Positions 22,012 through 22,336 of a DNA stretch of 22,336 bases are shown here, in pieces. The DNA is from a virus: the IMG/VR virus record IMGVR_UViG_3300042902_000087, positions 1 to 22,336 of that record; one strand, written 5' to 3'. The translations under genes and the position numbers were made by a program. The notes under the pieces are model-generated. The model worked only from the letters and a program-made list of their open reading frames with translations, did not search any database and was not told where the DNA came from. Numbering within the stretch: the stretch's first letter is position 1; each line of letters opens with the position of its first letter.

Positions 22012-22336
22012 TTGTGATTCCTTTTCGCTCTATTGCATCCCACACATTTATGTTTGTGTTTAATATCTGCGATTTAGGAGTATTATATGGTTGTGACTGT
22101 TTTGGCTCGAATAAGCCTTTGTATTCGTTCATTATGCTTTTATCGACCATTTTCTGCTGAGTTTGGAAGTCATACTTATTGAGCATATTTAGCGTCTTTG
22201 TTATCGCTCCCTTGTTTTTATACTTCTTGTATGCTATCCACTCGTTAAAAGCATTTTGGTTTATGTTTGAGTATTCGTTTGGCACTTGAACGACTAAGGA
22301 TTTTTGCTCTTTCTTTATACATTCTATATGCAAGTC
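22004..22336 (-). CDS. Replication-associated protein, C-terminal part (runs off window)
   Basis: About 110 residues are visible. The frame stays open to the right edge, so the true start is probably outside; a TTG at 22333 is the only nearby start inside. NAFNEWIAYKKYKNKGAITK followed by DKSIMNEYKGLFEPK resembles the C-terminal segment of phage replisome organiser and DnaT/DnaD-like proteins ('f.eWi.yKk.k... t......L......q...vd.SI.ngwkGlf'). In those proteins this part sits after a DNA-binding domain and helps load the helicase or binds single-stranded DNA. The C-terminus (VWDAIERKGITNG) is short and polar. This assignment marks the region as early/replication. Confidence 0.5.
   Translation of the reverse strand, partial: DLHIECIKKEQKSLVVQVPNEYSNINQNAFNEWIAYKKYKNKGAITKTLNMLNKYDFQTQQKMVDKSIMNEYKGLFEPKQSQPYNTPKSQILNTNINVWDAIERKGITNG

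Noticed and set aside
1-22336. T7-type single-subunit RNA polymerase with matching promoters, tRNA genes, CRISPR array, integrase or attachment site
   Set aside because: I looked for each and saw none in this window. T7-like features are confined to virion genes; the apparent promoters are bacterial -10 type.

Overview
The window is the late-gene half of an AT-rich tailed phage (podovirus type) plus the edge of its early region. I see no integrase, tRNA, rRNA or host housekeeping gene, so I cannot say whether it is a free phage, a prophage or a metagenomic contig. Nearly every gene lies on the minus strand, packed with ATGA/TAATG overlaps and AAGGAG-type ribosome sites. The lysis genes (3TM holin family, XhlA-like coiled coil, M15-type endolysin) point to a Gram-negative host. 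A Campylobacterota host would fit the base composition and codon use, but that is only a guess.

Read in the direction of transcription (right to left): 22336-19983 is an early or replication-type cluster. It holds the end of a replication-associated protein, unknown small proteins, a free-standing GIY-YIG endonuclease with its own promoter, an acyl-carrier-protein-like protein and two small Cys-rich proteins. A promoter at about 19970 then opens the late region: a 37-aa membrane peptide, small and large terminase, an unknown gene, a second copy of the same promoter motif (about 17683), an Ala-rich protein, an unknown protein, the portal, a Bbp19-like protein, a head-fibre-like protein, the scaffold, the major capsid protein, a small decoration-like protein, tail tubular protein A-like and tail nozzle/B-like proteins, T7 gp14/gp15-like internal proteins, two further ejection proteins, a T7 gp17-type tail fibre with pyocin-knob region, a fibre-associated chaperone-like protein, and a lysis cassette. 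The cassette runs PLA2-like, XhlA-like, 34-aa membrane peptide, holin and M15 endolysin, the last cut by the window edge.

One locus breaks the pattern. At 13049-13505, between scaffold and capsid genes, two overlapping plus-strand genes encode an unrecognised 107-aa protein and a 47-aa ribbon-helix-helix DNA-binding protein. This looks like an independently controlled accessory (moron) operon, and its position and layout recall anti-CRISPR or other anti-defence loci. It shares a 235-bp divergent control region with the capsid gene. The capsid gene's predicted leader RNA contains mutually exclusive hairpins.

Two intergenic C(UUCG)G hairpins in the structural operon probably act as mRNA processing or stability elements. 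All functional assignments rest on reading motifs and gene order by eye; no database search was run.
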